Assembly (NCBI GenBank): GCA_031253875.1
Contig: JAIRVN010000250.1
Coordinates: 1-5,943, forward strand
Source of the DNA: Deltaproteobacteria bacterium
GTDB lineage: Bacteria > Desulfobacterota > Desulfovibrionia > Desulfovibrionales > Desulfovibrionaceae
Length of the DNA: 5,943 nt
Reading direction: 5' to 3'
Positions 1 through 5,943 of this stretch are shown piece by piece. The position numbers and the translations under genes were made by a program. The stretch's first letter is position 1. Each line of letters opens with the position of its first letter. The notes beneath the pieces are model-generated. The model was not told the origin of the DNA. It searched no databases and saw only the letters and a list, made by a program, of their open reading frames with translations.

Positions 1-1223
1 ATCACGGGCTCGGGGAAGATCATCCGTTCGAGCACGATGGCATGCGCCGGATCGCAGAGCGTGTCGCCCGTCGTCGCTTCCTTCAGGCCCACCGCGGCCG
101 CGATATCGCCCGCGCGCACTTCCTTGATTTCCTTGCGCTCGTTCGCGTGCATCTGCAGGATGCGGCCAAGGCGCTCCTTCTTGTCCTTGGTCGCGTTGAG
201 CACCGTGTCGCCCGAATTCACCACGCCCGAATACACGCGGAAGAAGATCAACTGGCCGACGAACGGGTCGGTCATGATCTTGAACGCGAGCGCCGAGAAC
301 GGCTCGTCGTCGCTCGGGTGGCGCTCGATTTCCTTGTCGTCGAGGTCGTGGCCGAGAATCGCGGGCACGTCCACGGGCGAGGGCAGATAGTCGATCACGG
401 CGTCGAGCATCGCCTGCACACCCTTGTTCTTGAACGCGCTGCCACAGAGCATCGGCACGATCTCGTTGGCGATCGTGCGTTTGCGCAGCCCGCCCTTGAT
501 TTCCTCCTCGGTCAGGCTCTCGTGGTCGTGCAGATATTTTTCGAGCAGCGTTTCGTCGGCTTCGGCGGCGGCCTCGACCATCTTTTCGCGCCACTCGTGC
601 GCGAGCTCGACGAGATTCGCGGGGATGTCCTCGTACTCGAACTTCACGCCCTGGCTCTCGTCGTCCCAGACGATCGCCTTCATCTTCACGAGGTCGACCA
701 CGCCCTGGAAGTGATCTTCGGCGCCCACGGGAATCTGGATGGGCACGGCCACGCCCTTCAGGCGCTCGCGGATCATTCGGATGCAGCGGAAGAAGTCGGC
801 GCCGATTCTATCCCTCTTGTTGACAAAGCAAATCCGCGGCACGCCGTAGCGATCAGCCTGGCGCCACACGGTTTCGGTCTGGGGCTCCACGCCGGCCACG
901 GCGTCGAAAACCGCCACCGCGCCGTCGAGCACGCGCAGGCTGCGTTCGACTTCGATGGTAAAGTCCACGTGGCCGGGAGTGTCGATGATGTTGATGCGAA
1001 CACCTTGCCAGAAACAGGTGGTAGCGGCGGAAGTGATGGTGATGCCGCGCTCCTGTTCCTGCTCCATCCAGTCCATGGTCGCGCCGCCGTCATGGGTTTC
1101 GCCCATTTTGTGGGAAACGCCCGTGTAATACAGAATGCGCTCGGTGGTGGTGGTTTTGCCCGCGTCGATGTGGGCCATAATGCCGATGTTGCGTTGTTTT
1201 TCAATAGGAACAGTGCGTGCCAC
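1..1223 (-). CDS. fusA: Elongation factor G, N-terminal 407 codons (3' end outside window)
   Basis: EF-G is the cytoplasmic GTPase that drives ribosomal translocation and, with RRF, ribosome recycling. The start is GTG at 1221-1223 ([14 protein letters not shown]), set by a GAGGGAG Shine-Dalgarno 7 nt upstream. Visible G-domain motifs are the P-loop AHIDAGKT (17-24), the switch region RGITIT (59-64), DTPGH (81-85) and NKRD (135-138, usually NKMD). Domain II follows, with [13 protein letters not shown] and RVYSG, and the fragment ends in FPEPV. The family is about 700 residues, so roughly 290 are missing off the left edge. It lies 35 nt after rpsG as the third gene of the str operon. The protein appears mosaic: up to about residue 136-155 it is deltaproteobacterial-like (IMAHID, no insertion before RINIIDTPG), and beyond that betaproteobacterial-like ([12 protein letters not shown]) with different codon use. 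The family call is certain; whether this is one natural gene is not. Confidence 0.97.
   Translation of the reverse strand, partial: MARTVPIEKQRNIGIMAHIDAGKTTTTERILYYTGVSHKMGETHDGGATMDWMEQEQERGITITSAATTCFWQGVRINIIDTPGHVDFTIEVERSLRVLDGAVAVFDAVAGVEPQTETVWRQADRYGVPRICFVNKRDRIGADFFRCIRMIRERLKGVAVPIQIPVGAEDHFQGVVDLVKMKAIVWDDESQGVKFEYEDIPANLVELAHEWREKMVEAAAEADETLLEKYLHDHESLTEEEIKGGLRKRTIANEIVPMLCGSAFKNKGVQAMLDAVIDYLPSPVDVPAILGHDLDDKEIERHPSDDEPFSALAFKIMTDPFVGQLIFFRVYSGVVNSGDTVLNATKDKKERLGRILQMHANERKEIKEVRAGDIAAAVGLKEATTGDTLCDPAHAIVLERMIFPEPV
692..818 (-). other. Probable mosaic junction inside fusA
   Basis: This interval covers EF-G residues about 136-177, where both the protein signature and the codon use change. 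Upstream codons 1-135 have Lys AAA three times and AAG never; from codon 136 on I count 17 AAG and 2 AAA. For Leu, the codons from 178 on give 12 CTC, 7 CTG, 1 CTT and 1 TTG, while rpsL plus rpsG give 8 CTG, 8 CTT, 2 CTC and 1 TTG. Thr ACG and Ala GCG also become common. The conserved stretch IPVGAEDHF (residues 164-172) and the NKxDR motif are places where two unrelated fusA copies could share enough sequence to be joined by an assembler or by recombination. The exact breakpoint cannot be fixed by eye. Confidence 0.6.
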
Positions 1224-1230
1224 AGTATGA

Positions 1231-1237
1231 CTCCCTC
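1231..1237 (-). promoter_or_regulatory. Ribosome binding site of fusA
   Basis: The mRNA reads GAGGGAG, ending 7 nt before the GTG codon at 1221-1223. It decides the start of fusA, because the first in-frame ATG inside the gene (codon 16) would remove the conserved [13 protein letters not shown]-terminus. Confidence 0.85.
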
Positions 1238-1258
1238 AACAGCGGGCCGTTACCCACA

Positions 1259-1729
1259 TTACCATCTATAGTGGGCAAAAGCCTTATTGGCTTCGGCCAT
1301 GCGGTGAGTATCTTCTTTTTTCTTCACTGCGCCGCCACGGTTGTTGTACGCATCGAGCAGTTCGGCCGAAAGTTTGTTGACCATGCCTTTTTCGCCGCGG
1401 GCGCGCGCATAATTGATAAGCCAGCGCAGGGCAAGGGCAATCTGGCGCTCGGAACGCACTTCCATGGGCACCTGGTAGGTGGCGCCGCCAACGCGGCGGG
1501 CTTTGACTTCAAGCTGAGGCCTGACGTTGTCCACAGCTTTTTCAAAGGAGCGCATGGCTTCTTCGCTTGTTTTCTCAGCGAGCGTGTCCAGCGCCCTGTA
1601 GAAAATTTTTTCAGCAGCGCCTTTTTTGCCGTTATACATCAGGCGGTTGACAAAACGCGCGACAAGACGGCTGTTATAGATCGGATCAGGCAGAATTTCT
1701 CGTTTGGGTATCGGGCCTTTGCGGGGCAT
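1259..1729 (-). CDS. rpsG: 30S ribosomal protein S7 (uS7)
   Basis: S7 is a primary binding protein that nucleates assembly of the 16S rRNA 3' domain (the small-subunit head) and sits near the exit site. In E. coli it also represses translation of its own operon. The product is 156 residues, the usual bacterial length. It begins [16 protein letters not shown] and contains the family segments [21 protein letters not shown] and [10 protein letters not shown], ending AFAHYRW. The frame is open upstream to an ATG at 1775-1777, but the extra 16 residues are unlike S7, and a GGAG Shine-Dalgarno 6 nt before 1729 fixes the start there. It lies 108 nt after rpsL and 35 nt before fusA. Codon use is AT-tolerant (Lys 12 AAA to 2 AAG), a useful contrast with distal fusA. 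Confidence 0.98.
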   Translation of the reverse strand: MPRKGPIPKREILPDPIYNSRLVARFVNRLMYNGKKGAAEKIFYRALDTLAEKTSEEAMRSFEKAVDNVRPQLEVKARRVGGATYQVPMEVRSERQIALALRWLINYARARGEKGMVNKLSAELLDAYNNRGGAVKKKEDTHRMAEANKAFAHYRW

Positions 1730-1735
1730 GGGTTT

Positions 1736-1739
1736 CTCC
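1736..1739 (-). promoter_or_regulatory. Ribosome binding site of rpsG
   Basis: The mRNA reads TGGAGAAACCC before the ATG, so GGAG lies 6 nt upstream of the start at 1729. This favours the 156-residue S7 over a 172-residue version starting at 1777 inside the structured leader. Confidence 0.85.
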
Positions 1740-1756
1740 AGAAAGCAAAACGGTTT

Positions 1757-1825
1757 CCGACGGCCTTCGGCCTGCACAACGCACGCGCCGTCGGCGCGCC
1801 CGGTTGTCGGGGTCGATGCGTGCGT
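1757..1825 (-). promoter_or_regulatory. Structured rpsL-rpsG intercistronic element, candidate S7 autoregulatory site
   Basis: Two exact 8-bp inverted repeats lie in the 108-nt gap. Arms 1818-1825 and 1779-1786 (GCGTGCGT / ACGCACGC on +) can pair, and so can arms 1787-1794 and 1757-1764 (GCCGTCGG / CCGACGGC on +). Their order in the mRNA is S1-5', S2-5', S1-3', S2-3', with S2-5' directly abutting S1-3'. That is H-type pseudoknot order, with loops of 23, 0 and 14 nt. Competing local hairpins exist: CGCGCC-GAC-GGCGCG in the mRNA (1784-1798) and GGCC-GAA-GGCC (1762-1772). In E. coli the S12-S7 intercistronic mRNA is the target of S7 translational feedback. A similar role here is inferred from position and structure, not from sequence similarity. 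Confidence 0.45.
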
Positions 1826-1831
1826 ATACGC
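1822..1831. repeat. 10-bp perfect palindrome after rpsL
   Basis: GCGTATACGC is self-complementary and lies 6 nt beyond the rpsL stop codon (1838-1840). It overlaps one arm of the intercistronic element. There is no loop and no T-run, so it is not a terminator. No role is evident, and chance is possible in GC-rich DNA. Confidence 0.4.
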
Positions 1832-1837
1832 GAAAAA

Positions 1838-2209
1838 CTATTTGGGCCGCTTGGCGCCGTATTTGGAACGGGCCTGGCGGCGATCGGTCACGCCGGAGGT
1901 ATCAAGCGTACCACGGACAATATGGTAACGCACGCCGGGCAGGTCTTTCACGCGCCCGCCGCGGATGATGACCACGGAGTGTTCCTGAAGATTGTGCCCC
2001 TCGCCCGGAATATAGGCCGTCACTTCGATGCCGTTGGTCAGGCGCACGCGGGCGACCTTGCGCAAAGCCGAGTTGGGCTTTTTAGGGGTGGTGGTGTAAA
2101 CGCGGGTGCATACGCCGCGGCGCTGCGGGCACTCTTGCAGAGCCGGTGTCTTTTTGCGCTTCACAACCTTCTTCCGCTCTTTGCGGATAAGCTGGTTGAT
2201 AGTGGGCAT
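1838..2209 (-). CDS. rpsL: 30S ribosomal protein S12 (uS12)
   Basis: S12 is the decoding-centre protein of the small subunit and controls accuracy of tRNA selection. The product is 123 residues (E. coli 124). It begins [14 protein letters not shown] and carries [17 protein letters not shown] and [13 protein letters not shown], ending in the usual [10 protein letters not shown]. Lys43 and Lys88 (counting Met), the classical sites of streptomycin-resistance mutations, are wild type, so sensitivity at this locus is expected. Asp89, the residue methylthiolated by RimO in E. coli, is present. The start is fixed by GGAGG (2215-2219) 5 nt before the ATG. It is the first gene of the str operon, downstream of the promoter at 2245-2273. 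Confidence 0.99.
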   Translation of the reverse strand: MPTINQLIRKERKKVVKRKKTPALQECPQRRGVCTRVYTTTPKKPNSALRKVARVRLTNGIEVTAYIPGEGHNLQEHSVVIIRGGRVKDLPGVRYHIVRGTLDTSGVTDRRQARSKYGAKRPK

Positions 2210-2214
2210 GGAAT

Positions 2215-2219
2215 CCTCC
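2215..2219 (-). promoter_or_regulatory. Ribosome binding site of rpsL
   Basis: A perfect GGAGG core, in the mRNA context CTGGAGGATTCC, sits 5 nt before the rpsL ATG. It is the strongest Shine-Dalgarno in the window, as expected for the head of a ribosomal protein operon. Confidence 0.9.
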
Positions 2220-2227
2220 AGATAAAT

Positions 2228-2245
2228 GTTCCCAAAGGGGGAAAC
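2228..2245 (-). other. Small hairpin in the str promoter/leader region
   Basis: The minus strand reads GTTTCC-CCCTTT-GGGAAC, a 6-bp stem with one T-G wobble and a 6-nt loop. It lies between the proposed -10 element and the rpsL ribosome binding site. If transcription starts near 2238, only part of it would be transcribed and no hairpin would form in the mRNA. If it starts further upstream, the stem would be near the 5' end of the message. There is no downstream T-run, so it is not a terminator. The role is unknown. Confidence 0.3.
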
Positions 2246-2273
2246 CTTTACCCGGATCGCGCCGGCTTGTCAA
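2245..2273 (-). promoter_or_regulatory. Sigma70-type promoter of the rpsL-rpsG-fusA operon
   Basis: On the minus strand a perfect -35 box TTGACA (2268-2273) is followed by a 17-nt spacer and TAAAGG (2245-2250). That is a weak -10, matching TATAAT at 3 of 6 positions. Immediately upstream, 2274-2297 is rich in A and T (GTTTTTCATAATTTG and AAAGAAAG), like an UP element at ribosomal promoters. The predicted transcription start is near 2238, about 30 nt before rpsL. A CATAAT hexamer at 2286-2291 is an alternative -10, but it lacks a good -35 at the right distance. The rest of the 179-nt gap (2298-2388) shows no gene and only a 5-bp CGGCG/CGCCG stem without a T-run, so I find no clear terminator for miaA. 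Confidence 0.6.
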
Positions 2274-2388
2274 CTTTCTTTACAAATTATGAAAAACGAC
2301 CAGGCAACGGCTATTCGTTAACCTTCTTCCCGGCGTGTCCGCCGCGCGCTGTCGCTTACGCTCTCGCGTTTGCCTATATACCCCGGCA

Positions 2389-3327
2389 TTATTTTTCTTC
2401 CGCAGACTCCCCTTTCAAAAATGCGCGCGCTGCCGCAACCATACCCGCAAGATCATCAGGCGCCATCCATGCCGCATCCTCTTGTCCGCGGAACCAGGTA
2501 AGCTGGCGTTTGGCATAGGCGCGGGTATTGTTGAGCCAGATTGTGCGGGCCTGTTCAAAGCCCCATTCGCCGCAGAGGTGCCTGTACAGTTCGGCGCAGC
2601 CGATGCCCGACCAGCCGGGCGCTTTCGGAGCGGCGCACTTCGTAAAAGCCCGGCGCGCCTCCTCAAGCGCCCCGGCCTCCAACATGGCGTTGATGCGCCG
2701 ATCAAGGCGCGGGACGAGTTCCTCAAGTTCCGCACGCACAACCAACAGCAAGGCCCGGCACGCGGGATGCGCCCTTCCGTGTTCATGCCACCAGGAGAAG
2801 GTCCGCCCCGTACCCTCCCATACTCCCAGGGCGCGCAGAATCCGGTGGCGGTTGTTGGAATGGGTGCGGGCGGCATAGGACGGATCCGCTTTTGCGAGGC
2901 GCGCATGCAAAAACTGCGGCCCCTGCCGCGCGTATTCCTCTGCCAGGCGCTGCGCCACTGCGGGTTCCACAGGCGGAATATCGGCCATGCCCCGCGTGAT
3001 TGCCCGGATATACAAACCCGTGCCGCCCACCAGCAACGGCAGGTTGCCACGCGCCACGCATGCCGCGATTTCGGCGGCAGTTCGCCTGACCCATTGTCCG
3101 GCGTTGATCCGTTCCGTGGTATCCAAAAATCCATACAGATGATGTGGGCAGAGAAGCTGTTCCTTCGGGCCGGGCTGGGCTGTGATGATCGGAAAATCCG
3201 CATAGACCTGGCGGGAATCGACATTGATCACCTCACCCCCCAATTCGGAGGCAAGGTGCAGGGCAGCCGCGCTCTTGCCCGTGCCCGTGGCGCCGGCAAT
3301 GCAGACAGCGCGGGGAAGCTCAGGCAT
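2389..3327 (-). CDS. miaA: tRNA dimethylallyltransferase (tRNA delta(2)-isopentenylpyrophosphate transferase)
   Basis: MiaA transfers a dimethylallyl group from DMAPP to N6 of A37 in tRNAs that read codons starting with U. This is the first step to i6A/ms2i6A and stabilises codon-anticodon pairing. The 312-residue product is of normal length. In order it shows the P-loop GATGTGKS (12-19), DSRQVY (37-42, including the conserved catalytic Asp), ITAQPGPKE (48-56), PHHL (61-64), LVGGTGLYI (99-107) and KRQLTWFR (273-280). The chosen ATG (MPELPRAVCIAG) puts the P-loop at the usual distance from the N-terminus. The frame stays open to an ATG at 3391-3393, but that would add 22 residues lying within coaD. 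The start overlaps the end of coaD by 8 nt, suggesting translational coupling. It is the last gene of its block. Confidence 0.97.
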   Translation of the reverse strand: MPELPRAVCIAGATGTGKSAAALHLASELGGEVINVDSRQVYADFPIITAQPGPKEQLLCPHHLYGFLDTTERINAGQWVRRTAAEIAACVARGNLPLLVGGTGLYIRAITRGMADIPPVEPAVAQRLAEEYARQGPQFLHARLAKADPSYAARTHSNNRHRILRALGVWEGTGRTFSWWHEHGRAHPACRALLLVVRAELEELVPRLDRRINAMLEAGALEEARRAFTKCAAPKAPGWSGIGCAELYRHLCGEWGFEQARTIWLNNTRAYAKRQLTWFRGQEDAAWMAPDDLAGMVAAARAFLKGESAEEK

Positions 3328-3886
3328 GCTTCTTTCCAGGCAAGGCAAAACCTTCCGTCGAAGGAACAAGACAGGGAGTTGCCCGGCGCACATCGCCTTT
3401 GGCGTATTTTTTTTGCAGGCTGCGCTCCACGCATGCCGGCACCAGGCCGTGGATGTCTCCCCCCAGGCTGGCAGCAGCCTTGATGATGGTGGAGCTGATG
3501 TACAGCCACTGGTAGTCCGTCATCAGAAACACTGTCTGGATCTCGCGCCGCAGCTTGCGGTTCATCAGCGCCAGCTGGAATTCGTATTCGAAATCGGAAA
3601 CCGCCCGTAAACCGCGCAGCAGAATGCGCGAACCGCGTTGCGCCACATAATCCACCAACAAACCGTCAAAGGGCTCAACCACAATTCCGGGGCCGCTGTC
3701 CTCAAGGGCTTCGCGCGCAAGTTGCACCCGTTCTTCCAAGGTAAAAAGAGGGTGTTTGGGCGTTTCGGCAGCCACGGCGACCACGATTTGGTCAAAAATC
3801 TCCTTGGCCCGGCTGATGAGGCTTACATGTCCGTTTGTCAACGGATCAAAGGTGCCGGGATAGATGGCGGTGCGTTCCTGCTCCAT
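3320..3886 (-). CDS. coaD: Phosphopantetheine adenylyltransferase with a C-terminal tail
   Basis: CoaD adenylates 4'-phosphopantetheine with ATP to give dephospho-CoA, the penultimate step of coenzyme A synthesis. It is a cytoplasmic nucleotidyltransferase, usually a hexamer. The N-terminus carries the family signature YPGTFDPLTNGH (9-20), with the nucleotide-binding TxxxxxxGH pattern. RGLRAVSDFEYEFQLA (91-106) and YISSTIIK (129-136) follow, then GGDIHGLVP (142-150). The conserved core ends near residue 161. The protein then continues for about 27 residues (from AKGDVRRATP to PGKKHA), giving 188 residues against 159 in E. coli. The tail has no motif I recognise, and its last codons overlap the miaA start. 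It begins 50 nt after rsmD, with only a weak AGG Shine-Dalgarno. Confidence 0.97.
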   Translation of the reverse strand: MEQERTAIYPGTFDPLTNGHVSLISRAKEIFDQIVVAVAAETPKHPLFTLEERVQLAREALEDSGPGIVVEPFDGLLVDYVAQRGSRILLRGLRAVSDFEYEFQLALMNRKLRREIQTVFLMTDYQWLYISSTIIKAAASLGGDIHGLVPACVERSLQKKYAKGDVRRATPCLVPSTEGFALPGKKHA

Positions 3887-3936
3887 AGTATGCCTGTCTT
3901 CGTTTTACGCAAAATGCGGCACAGCCCGGCAGAGCT

Positions 3937-4518
3937 TCACTGTGCTTGCCAAAGCAGAATCCGCGTCTGTCCGTACTCGCGGTCGCCGACGCATACGAGT
4001 TTTTCATGCGCGGCTTTGTCGATCCGCGCTTGCACTTCCATTTCCGCCAGCACGAAGGCTTCCGGCGCGAGCCACTGCCCGCGCGCAAGCGCCTGCAGAA
4101 CAACGGGCGCCAAGTTCATGCCGTAGGGCGGATCCAAGAATACCAAGTTAAAGCGTTCTCCCGGATCCTCCTGTCCCTTCCGGTTCCGGCGCTCAAGCAA
4201 GCGTAGCGCATCCTCCCGCAGGATACGGCAACGGGGCGCGGCAAGCCCGAGGTTGACGGCGTTCTGCTCAAGGCACATCACCGCGGTCGCCATATTTTCC
4301 ACCAGGCAGATCCGCCGCGCGCCCCGGCTGGCGGATTCAAACGCCAGACTGCCGCTGCCCGCGAAGAGATCCAGCACGGAGCACTCCGGCCATACGAGTC
4401 CTCTGGCTTCGAGCATGGAAAAAAGAGCTTCGCGCACCCGGCCCGTGGCGGGCCTGTAGCCGGGCCCCTCCGCGGTTCTCAGCGTCCGCCCCCGGAATTC
4501 CCCGGCAATGATGCGCAT
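3937..4518 (-). CDS. rsmD: 16S rRNA (guanine(966)-N(2))-methyltransferase RsmD
   Basis: RsmD uses S-adenosylmethionine to methylate N2 of G966 (E. coli numbering) in 16S rRNA, in the head of the assembled small subunit near the P site. The 193-residue product is close to the E. coli length. It begins with the typical MRIIAGEFRGRTL, then RPATGRVREALFSML (22-36). The SAM-binding motif DLFAGSGSLAFE is at 50-61 and the acidic residue after it at Glu74. The catalytic DPPY is at 129-132, as in N-methyltransferases acting on exocyclic amines. The start lies 18 nt after the upstream hydrolase gene, with an AGGA Shine-Dalgarno about 10 nt before the ATG. Pairing of rsmD with coaD is common in bacteria, which supports the call. 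Confidence 0.95.
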   Translation of the reverse strand: MRIIAGEFRGRTLRTAEGPGYRPATGRVREALFSMLEARGLVWPECSVLDLFAGSGSLAFESASRGARRICLVENMATAVMCLEQNAVNLGLAAPRCRILREDALRLLERRNRKGQEDPGERFNLVFLDPPYGMNLAPVVLQALARGQWLAPEAFVLAEMEVQARIDKAAHEKLVCVGDREYGQTRILLWQAQ

Positions 4519-4536
4519 GCGGCACGGATCCTGAAC

Positions 4537-5943
4537 CTACAGTTTCGCCAAAAAACGCACAAGCTCGAAGTTCAGCTTTAGCATACGTTCGCGCAGTTCC
4601 GTCTGTTCCGCCCAGGGACGCGTATCGGCCTCGTCCAGTTTGGCCTTGAGCATAGTCCATTTCGCTTCGATATCCCTGGTGAGAAAATCCCAGTCCACCT
4701 TGGGACGGGCCGCTTCCGGCGCGGCGGGCAGCACCTGCGCCAGCGCCTTGCCCGGAACAATCTCCAGCTCTTCAAGGTAATCCGGTATGATCGGATCCAG
4801 TTGAAATTTTTTCCGGATAAGGTCCGCCAAAGGCTCCTGCGCTTTGATTTCACCGTGAACGAGCACTATGCGCACATCCGGCCGGACTGCCGCGCCTATC
4901 CAGTCCAGCAACTCGCTTTGCCCGGCATGGCCGGAAAATCCGCCTATGGTGAACACTTTGGCCTTAATCGCCACTTCATCGCCGAACAGGCTGATGGATT
5001 TTCCGCCATCCACAATTTTCCGCCCCGGCGTCCCTTCGCCTTGGTAGCCGACAAAAACGATGCTGGCCCCTGTTTTCCACAGATTGTGCTTGAGATGGTG
5101 CCTGATGCGCCCGGCGTTGCACATGCCGCTTGCCGAAACGATAATGGCCGGGCCTTGTACGTCGTTGATGGCCTGTGATTCCGCAGCACTCAGGGTATAT
5201 CTGAGGTGCGGCAGATCGAAGGGATCTTCGCCCCGGGCCAGCAACAGTCTGGCGTGCGGATCAAAATACGCCTGGTGGCGGCGGAAAATTTCCGTCGCCC
5301 GGATAGCCAGAGGACTGTCAACAAAAACGGGCATATCCGCCGGCAATTTGCCCCGTCCCGAAAGAGCATGCAGGCAATACAAAACTTCCTGCGTCCGTTC
5401 CACGGCAAAGGCGGGAATGATGACTTTTTCCCGATGTTTGTGGCTGTAGGCAATGGCTTCGGCCAGTTCTTCCAGGGCATTCGCTTTTTGTTTGTGATCG
5501 CGATCGCCGTAGGTAGATTCCACGAAAAGATAGTCTGTCGCCGGAGGCGCTTCCGGAGCCTGGACGATAAGCGCGCCCGGCCTGCCGTGGTCGCCGGAAA
5601 AAAGCAGGCGGGTGCTGAGTCCGTTTTCGGTAACGGTCACATGTACGGCGGCGGCGCCCAGGATATGCCCGGCATCGTAAAAGCGCACCTGCACGCCGGG
5701 ATGTGGTTCAAACATTTCATGGTATTTGACGTTTTTGAACAAAGGAAGGACCTTGAGCGCATCTTCCGTGGTATACAAAGGGACCACGGGATCGTGCTGA
5801 TCGCGTCTGGCATAGCGCTGGCTGCGCCATTCGGCTTCTATTTCCTGAATATGGGCGCTGTCTTGCAGCATAAGTCCCGCAAGTTCCTGCGTGGGAGGCG
5901 TGCAATATATGGGTTTGTCGTAGCCGTCATGCACCATGCGGGG
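4537..5943 (-). CDS. Beta-CASP metallo-beta-lactamase-fold RNA hydrolase (5' end outside window)
   Basis: This is a zinc-dependent nuclease-type hydrolase of the CPSF73/YSH1-like group, expected to act on RNA in the cytoplasm. The visible part is 468 residues. The first ~70, with the HxHxDH zinc motif, lie beyond the right edge. Numbering from the first visible residue, it shows DAGHILGAA (zinc-ligand His93), FSGDHGRP (Asp118), ESTYGDR (Glu142, beta-CASP motif A), VDSPLA, SASGMCNAGRI (around 272), GGFSGHAGQ (His339, motif B) and LVHGE (His363, motif C). His rather than Val at motif C is typical of RNA-acting members. After about residue 400 a Pro/Ala-rich linker (LPAAPEAARPK) leads to a charged, probably helical tail ending RFLAKL. 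It is the first gene seen in the block, 18 nt before rsmD. The substrate is unknown. Confidence 0.9.
   Translation of the reverse strand, partial: PRMVHDGYDKPIYCTPPTQELAGLMLQDSAHIQEIEAEWRSQRYARRDQHDPVVPLYTTEDALKVLPLFKNVKYHEMFEPHPGVQVRFYDAGHILGAAAVHVTVTENGLSTRLLFSGDHGRPGALIVQAPEAPPATDYLFVESTYGDRDHKQKANALEELAEAIAYSHKHREKVIIPAFAVERTQEVLYCLHALSGRGKLPADMPVFVDSPLAIRATEIFRRHQAYFDPHARLLLARGEDPFDLPHLRYTLSAAESQAINDVQGPAIIVSASGMCNAGRIRHHLKHNLWKTGASIVFVGYQGEGTPGRKIVDGGKSISLFGDEVAIKAKVFTIGGFSGHAGQSELLDWIGAAVRPDVRIVLVHGEIKAQEPLADLIRKKFQLDPIIPDYLEELEIVPGKALAQVLPAAPEAARPKVDWDFLTRDIEAKWTMLKAKLDEADTRPWAEQTELRERMLKLNFELVRFLAKL

Noticed and set aside
42..1271. A 409-codon open frame on the + strand
   Set aside because: It lies antisense to fusA in register with its codons. 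High-GC codons with few antisense stops create such long mirror frames, and the translation (His/Asp/Arg-rich) resembles no protein family.
1775..1777. Upstream ATG for a 172-residue S7
   Set aside because: It has no good Shine-Dalgarno, adds non-conserved residues and lies inside the structured intercistronic region. The ATG at 1727-1729 gives the standard 156-residue protein with a GGAG at 6 nt.
2313..2350. CGGCG-GACA-CGCCG stem after miaA as a rho-independent terminator
   Set aside because: The stem is only 5 bp and is followed by GAAGAAGG on the minus strand instead of a T-run, so it does not fit a terminator.
1217..2518. A 433-codon open frame on the + strand across rpsG, rpsL and their promoter
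   Set aside because: It runs antisense to two unmistakable ribosomal protein genes and across their promoter region, with low-complexity composition and no recognisable domain.
3391..3393. Upstream ATG for a 334-residue MiaA
   Set aside because: The extra 22 residues lie within coaD and are unlike MiaA N-termini. The ATG at 3325-3327 places the P-loop at the usual position.
2335..3483. A 382-codon open frame on the + strand opposite miaA
   Set aside because: It is a mirror frame of miaA and the end of coaD, with no motif, and the minus-strand genes carry complete family signatures.
1..5943. Search by eye for tRNA or rRNA genes, CRISPR repeats, insertion sequences, toxin-antitoxin pairs or attachment sites
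   Set aside because: Nothing convincing was seen. Nearly all bases are accounted for by housekeeping genes and two short regulatory gaps.

Overview
The window holds two tandem gene blocks, both read from the minus strand. GC content is moderate to high. The gene content and the Lys/Leu codon mixture of most genes, together with the EF-G N-terminus, suggest a Desulfovibrio-like (former deltaproteobacterial) Gram-negative bacterium. This is a judgement from remembered protein signatures, not from a search.

In transcription order, from the right edge leftwards, the first block is: a beta-CASP metallo-beta-lactamase RNA hydrolase (5' end cut by the window edge), rsmD (16S rRNA guanine-N2 methyltransferase), coaD (phosphopantetheine adenylyltransferase) and miaA (tRNA dimethylallyltransferase). 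Spacings are 18 nt, 50 nt and an 8-nt overlap, so they probably form one transcript joining RNA processing/modification with coenzyme A synthesis.

A 179-nt gap (2210-2388) then carries a good sigma70-type promoter with an A/T-rich upstream element. It drives the second block, the classical str operon rpsL - rpsG - fusA (S12, S7, EF-G). fusA runs off the left edge after 407 codons. The 108-nt rpsL-rpsG gap contains two exact 8-bp inverted repeats whose arms interleave in H-type pseudoknot order. In E. coli this is the place where S7 represses its own operon.

The main surprise is inside fusA. The first ~136-155 codons look deltaproteobacterial and match the neighbouring genes in codon use. The rest looks betaproteobacterial (Burkholderiales-like) and has different codon preferences. 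The likely switch lies between 692 and 818, next to an odd NKRD version of the GTPase NKxD motif. A chimeric metagenome assembly joined at a conserved stretch is the simplest explanation; real intragenic recombination is the alternative. Apart from these points the window is ordinary housekeeping DNA. I see no mobile element, CRISPR array, tRNA, rRNA or new defence-type system.
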